Source: Bacteroidota bacterium
GTDB lineage: Bacteria; Bacteroidota; Bacteroidia; Bacteroidales; UBA10428
DNA: 64,000 bases
Assembly: GCA_016699695.1 (NCBI GenBank)
Contig: CP065006.1
Coordinates: 1,860,001 to 1,924,000, forward strand
Direction: 5' to 3'
Positions 61,244 through 64,000 of the stretch are shown here, piece after piece (position 1 is the first letter of the stretch; every line of letters starts with the position of its first letter). The notes below the pieces were generated by a model. The model saw nothing but the letters and a program-made list of their open reading frames with translations, searched no databases and had not been told where the DNA came from. Both the position numbers and the translations under genes were made by a program.

Positions 61244-61751
61244 AAAAAAAAAAATACCAGCTTGGGTTTGGGTGTTAATTGTAATTTTCGTAATTGTTTT
61301 AATACTAATTTATGTAGGTTCTTTAGGTAAAGTTAATATTGGTAATGTTACACCTCCCGAAGAATTTAAAGATAACAAAGAACAAGTCGAACGCCGCCAT
61401 AAAAAATTAAAAGCCCTTATAGAAAAGAAGGAAGAATTAAAACTTAAACTCACAAAAATATTTAGACGCACCTACTTTGCTGTGCGTTTTGGTTTTATTC
61501 TACTTTGGGGTGCTTACATTTTCGTATTAATTAAATTTCAATGTATAGAAAATTTAGGTGATGCACTCAATTATTCCGAAGCAGCCATATTGGTTTGTAT
61601 AGCCTTAAACTTTTTAACCTTCGGTACAGTTACCAACCTTAACAGCTTTATCGATCTTATAAAACTCAAACTCGAAAACTGGATTTGGGGAAAGTATGTT
61701 AATATTGACAAGGATATTGAAGAAGACAAAAAGGAATTAGCAATCAAGTAA
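61236..61751 (+). CDS. Small three-helix membrane protein linked to the hsd operon
   Basis: A 171-residue protein with a Lys-rich start (MAKKKK), a first helix at about 8-28 (PAWVWVLIVIFVIVLILIYV), a cytosolic or periplasmic charged coiled stretch (45-75, with EQVERRHKKLKALIEKKEEL), and two further helices at about 82-102 and 113-135. I do not recognise the family. The ATG lies within the end of hsdS (8-base overlap), so it is translationally coupled to the specificity subunit. No such membrane protein is a known part of type I systems, which makes the coupling notable. Confidence 0.7.
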   Translation: MAKKKKIPAWVWVLIVIFVIVLILIYVGSLGKVNIGNVTPPEEFKDNKEQVERRHKKLKALIEKKEELKLKLTKIFRRTYFAVRFGFILLWGAYIFVLIKFQCIENLGDALNYSEAAILVCIALNFLTFGTVTNLNSFIDLIKLKLENWIWGKYVNIDKDIEEDKKELAIK

Positions 61752-61782
61752 AGTATGATAATTCAAAAAATCTGTTCTGATT

Positions 61783-62904
61783 ATGAGCTATACTTTAAAT
61801 GTTCAAGACAACAATCTTAAAAGACTCGAAGATTATTCCTTTAAGAGCGAAGGCTATCATAAAATATCGCCCCAGGTAATTTTAGCCACTCACCCCGAAA
61901 TAATAACGAATTTACAGGAGCTGGAAATTAATGCTGCCGGTGTGCCTTTGGTCGGTAGAGAATTTCCTACTTCAAGCGGTCCGATTGACATTATCTATGT
62001 TACAAACAATTCGGATATTGTTTTAATTGAAACAAAATTATTGCGGAATCCCGAATCTGTCCGCACGGTTGTTGCTCAGGTAATCGATTATATAAAAGCG
62101 CTGACAAGGATTAATGTCGAACAGTTTATCGAAATTCTTAAAAAGAGCCAGTATTCAAATGCATCAGAAAATTTCGATGATTATTTTAAATCCTCATTAA
62201 AGAAAAACCTGCAAACCGGTAATTTTTATGTTATCATTGTTGGCGATCACATTCATCCGAATGTTCTTGAAATAGTAGAATCCATTCAGGCTGTACCACA
62301 TCTATCTTTTACAATAAGTCTTGTTGAATTGTCGCCTAAGGTTTTAAACGATACTACAATTCTTCTGCAGCCAAAGGTAATTACCAAAACTACTGAAGTT
62401 GAAAGAAGTGTTATTCGGCTTGAGATATCACATACAGGGCAAGTAGAAATTGATTCACAATTACCCGAAAAAGAAGGAAAAGGCAGTCGTCCCATTTTAA
62501 CTGAATCGGAATTTATACAGTCGGTTGGCAAACCTGAATATGCAAAAGTAATACAGGATTTTTGGATTAAATGGAAAAGTCTCGGCGGAGATATACGATT
62601 AGGAACAGTCGGCTTTTCAGCCGGAATTAAGATAAGCGGAAAGCGAAAACCCATTCAGTTTTGTTACCAAAACAAGATTACAATAGTGAGTGAAAATTAT
62701 CGCCAAAGCATAGAAATATCCGACTCAAGCTTTGAACTTTATAAAAATCACTTTAAAGGTAAATTACCTAAAATTTACGACCGGAATATTGTTGGAAATT
62801 TGGTTGAGATTCCTTTTGAATTGTTGACTCCTGCTGAATTGAATCTTATTCTGGAGGGTTCATTTATTCTCCTTAAAGAAGAATATAATATTGTAAGTAA
62901 ATAA
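61783..62904 (+). CDS. Restriction-endonuclease-like protein (PD-(D/E)XK fold)
   Basis: A 373-residue protein. The N-terminal region has FPTSSGPIDIIYVTNNSDIV followed by LIETKLLRNPES (about 66-97), giving Asp and Glu-x-Lys on successive strands, the core of PD-(D/E)XK nucleases (GPID ... IETK). Adjacent VRTVVAQVIDYIKAL is a typical following helix. The middle and C-terminal parts (220-373) include SESEFIQSVG-type helices and a beta-rich region (TVGFSAGIKISGKRKPIQFC) of unknown kind. It lies 31 bases after the membrane protein and 13 bases before the Cys4/HNH gene. It may be a nuclease of the same defence island; the exact substrate is unknown. Confidence 0.7.
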   Translation: MSYTLNVQDNNLKRLEDYSFKSEGYHKISPQVILATHPEIITNLQELEINAAGVPLVGREFPTSSGPIDIIYVTNNSDIVLIETKLLRNPESVRTVVAQVIDYIKALTRINVEQFIEILKKSQYSNASENFDDYFKSSLKKNLQTGNFYVIIVGDHIHPNVLEIVESIQAVPHLSFTISLVELSPKVLNDTTILLQPKVITKTTEVERSVIRLEISHTGQVEIDSQLPEKEGKGSRPILTESEFIQSVGKPEYAKVIQDFWIKWKSLGGDIRLGTVGFSAGIKISGKRKPIQFCYQNKITIVSENYRQSIEISDSSFELYKNHFKGKLPKIYDRNIVGNLVEIPFELLTPAELNLILEGSFILLKEEYNIVSK

Positions 62905-62917
62905 TCAAAAAACTCAA

Positions 62918-63520
62918 ATGAGCTTCCGATCCAAATCAACAGACAGTTTTAACACCCGTAAACGTTTTTTTATTTTCGATTGTGTATTAAATAATCGAAA
63001 CCTAATAATTGAGGATGATTTTATAAAATTTGAAATTACTGAACAGTTGGTTCAATTATTTACAGCAGAGTATTACCAAATAGAAGGAAACAAAACACTT
63101 AAAAGTCATCCATCGCCTCTTACAATAAACGAGATTTATGCTAGAATGAAAAGCATAGAGGAAATGCAAGTTGCAGAGTTGAAAATTCTAGAAAAAAAGT
63201 ATTTTGAGGAAATATTTAAATCGCAATTCCCGGAAAACACATTCAATGAACTGAATAAAGCTGACCATTGCTATTATTGCGGGCTCACAATGCAGGACAT
63301 TGAATTGTTGGCAGATAAGAATAAGCTATACAAAAAGAATGAAAGAGGTTGGCATTTCGAAATCGACCGAAAAAAACCCAACCTGGAATATACTGTGGAA
63401 AATTGTGTTGCTGCCTGCTACTGGTGCAATAATGCTAAAACCGATGAATTCGATGATATAGAGTTTAAACCCATTGGAGAACAGATAGGGAGTACTCTTA
63501 AAAATAGACTTTTAAGTTGA
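62918..63520 (+). CDS. HNH-like zinc-binding nuclease candidate
   Basis: A 200-residue protein. The C-terminal half has CYYCGLTMQDIELL (about 122) and, 40 residues on, CVAACYWCNNAKTDEFDD (about 166), two CxxC pairs that would bind zinc as in HNH nucleases. Between them GWHFEIDRKKPNLEYTVENC holds the expected His-Glu-x-Asp (HFEID) and Asn residues of the HNH beta-beta-alpha fold. The N-terminal half (residues 1-110) is charged and helical with no recognised family. It begins 13 bases after the PD-(D/E)XK gene, so these two may form a unit. Confidence 0.72.
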   Translation: MSFRSKSTDSFNTRKRFFIFDCVLNNRNLIIEDDFIKFEITEQLVQLFTAEYYQIEGNKTLKSHPSPLTINEIYARMKSIEEMQVAELKILEKKYFEEIFKSQFPENTFNELNKADHCYYCGLTMQDIELLADKNKLYKKNERGWHFEIDRKKPNLEYTVENCVAACYWCNNAKTDEFDDIEFKPIGEQIGSTLKNRLLS

Positions 63521-63553
63521 TCACCGATCCTCAGACTAATATTGGATACTTTG

Positions 63554-63597
63554 CGGAGGCCCAACTCCGGCGACGATTTGCAATCAGAGCTTCGCTC
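63554..63597. repeat. REP-like palindrome cluster
   Basis: GGAGGCCCAACTCC, GATTTGCAATC (63575-63585) and GAGCTTCGCTC (63587-63597) are three small palindromes in a row. GATTTGCAATC shares its core with the arms at 49374-49396. The 281-base gap between the HNH-like gene and the last gene otherwise holds no coding sequence. Confidence 0.4.
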
Positions 63598-63801
63598 CCA
63601 TGCACTCTTTTTTTTAAGCAAGGGAACCACAGAGCCGCAACATCGGGATTTTTCTGGTAGAAAATAAAATTGTAAGTTAGGGAGGGTTGTTGGGTTGACT
63701 CGACTCTCGAATTTCTTCAAAAAAAATAATAACTACAGTATTGAACGAATTTAGTAAGTTTTATCCCTTATATCTTAAACTGCGTCATAAATAAAAAAAC
63801 C

Positions 63802-64000
63802 ATGGACAAACCCATACTGCAAAAACACATTAAAAGCTTTCTGAACAAGCTTACAAATGAGCCCGAAAAACTCAAGAGTGATGAAGTTGAAAGAATTGAA
63901 AGGGTAAAATACTACCAGGCATGGTCTAAGGAGAAAATACTTAAAATGTCTCCAGAAGATTTATTGGAATACTTGTCAAAGTTGTGGGCAATGCTTATCT
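63802..64000 (+). CDS. N-terminus of an unidentified protein, cut by the window end
   Basis: An ATG at 63802 opens a frame that stays open for 66 codons to the end of the window. The protein starts MDKPILQKHIKSFLNKLTNE and continues with ERIERVKYYQAWSKEKILKM and SPEDLLEYLSKLWAML. The charged helical N-terminus with a YLSKLWAM motif resembles the start of some McrB-like AAA restriction proteins in defence islands, which is a weak memory-based call. Its position after the nuclease-like genes fits a defence function. Gene extent and family are undetermined. Confidence 0.5.
   Translation, partial: MDKPILQKHIKSFLNKLTNEPEKLKSDEVERIERVKYYQAWSKEKILKMSPEDLLEYLSKLWAMLI

Noticed and set aside
61783..62904. 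Additional restriction subunit of the type I system
   Set aside because: No helicase or HsdR-like motif and no HsdM interaction motif; only a PD-(D/E)XK-like core is visible, so it is listed as a separate nuclease-like gene.

Overview
The window looks like a chromosomal segment of a Bacteroidota bacterium, most likely of the Bacteroidales/Marinilabiliales type. The grounds are low-GC DNA, promoters of the TTTG/TAnnTTTG type, a secreted beta-propeller protein with a type IX secretion (Por) C-terminal domain, a YbeY with the Gly-Tyr-Lys-Asp variant I associate with this phylum, and Bacteroidota-style lipoproteins and porin. Genus is not readable from the sequence.

Bases 1-29,100 are mostly housekeeping. 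After a truncated REP-associated tyrosine transposase come a small membrane protein, an EFR1-type flavodoxin/ferredoxin protein, rsgA, and a hybrid histidine kinase split by a frameshift at a run of ten A. Then follow polA, an ArsR regulator, a polyprenyl diphosphate synthase, and two compact minus-strand operons: rsbW-like/ybeY/mnmG/uvrC, and flippase/dut/nucleotidyltransferase/TPR lipoprotein/EnvC-like. A cyclophilin, pheS, the nadA/MORN-repeat/ruvB operon, rpiB, a VanZ-like protein and a Sua5-type tRNA-modification gene complete this part. Two parS-like palindromes (in polA and between uvrC and mnmG) suggest it lies in the origin domain.

Bases 29,480-34,300 hold a type IX-secreted protein, a DUF1905 protein and a four-gene minus-strand operon (SDR, DoxX, SRPBCC, SDR-DUF2867). 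From 34.4 to 39.1 kb are five minus-strand single genes: lipoprotein, second RsgA-like GTPase, VanZ-like protein, lipoprotein, secreted protein. Four of them are followed directly by a 130-190 base imperfectly palindromic element. This looks like an integron-type cassette array without an integrase (CALIN-like). The same element family recurs, in the same orientation relative to the genes, at 52.4 and 54.2 kb.

Bases 39,465-49,140 form an acetate/carboxylate uptake and sensing block: a Cache-PAS-PAS-CBS-DUF294 signalling protein, a metallophosphoesterase, DUF485 protein, ActP-like symporter and porin (ending at a clear terminator), and a TPR histidine kinase. A 42-bp minisatellite follows beside a 247-residue protein of unknown function.

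Bases 50,922-64,000 look like a defence island. It holds a frameshifted OLD-type ATPase-TOPRIM nuclease and an unusual fusion of a methylase-like domain, a specificity-like region and an AlbA_2/Schlafen-like domain. A type I restriction-modification operon (hsdR, hsdM, hsdS) is interrupted by a GxxExxY gene lying between two inverted-repeat elements. Beyond it are a small membrane protein, a PD-(D/E)XK-like protein, a Cys4/HNH-like protein and an unfinished gene at the window edge. A palindromic intergenic repeat has entered hsdS in frame.
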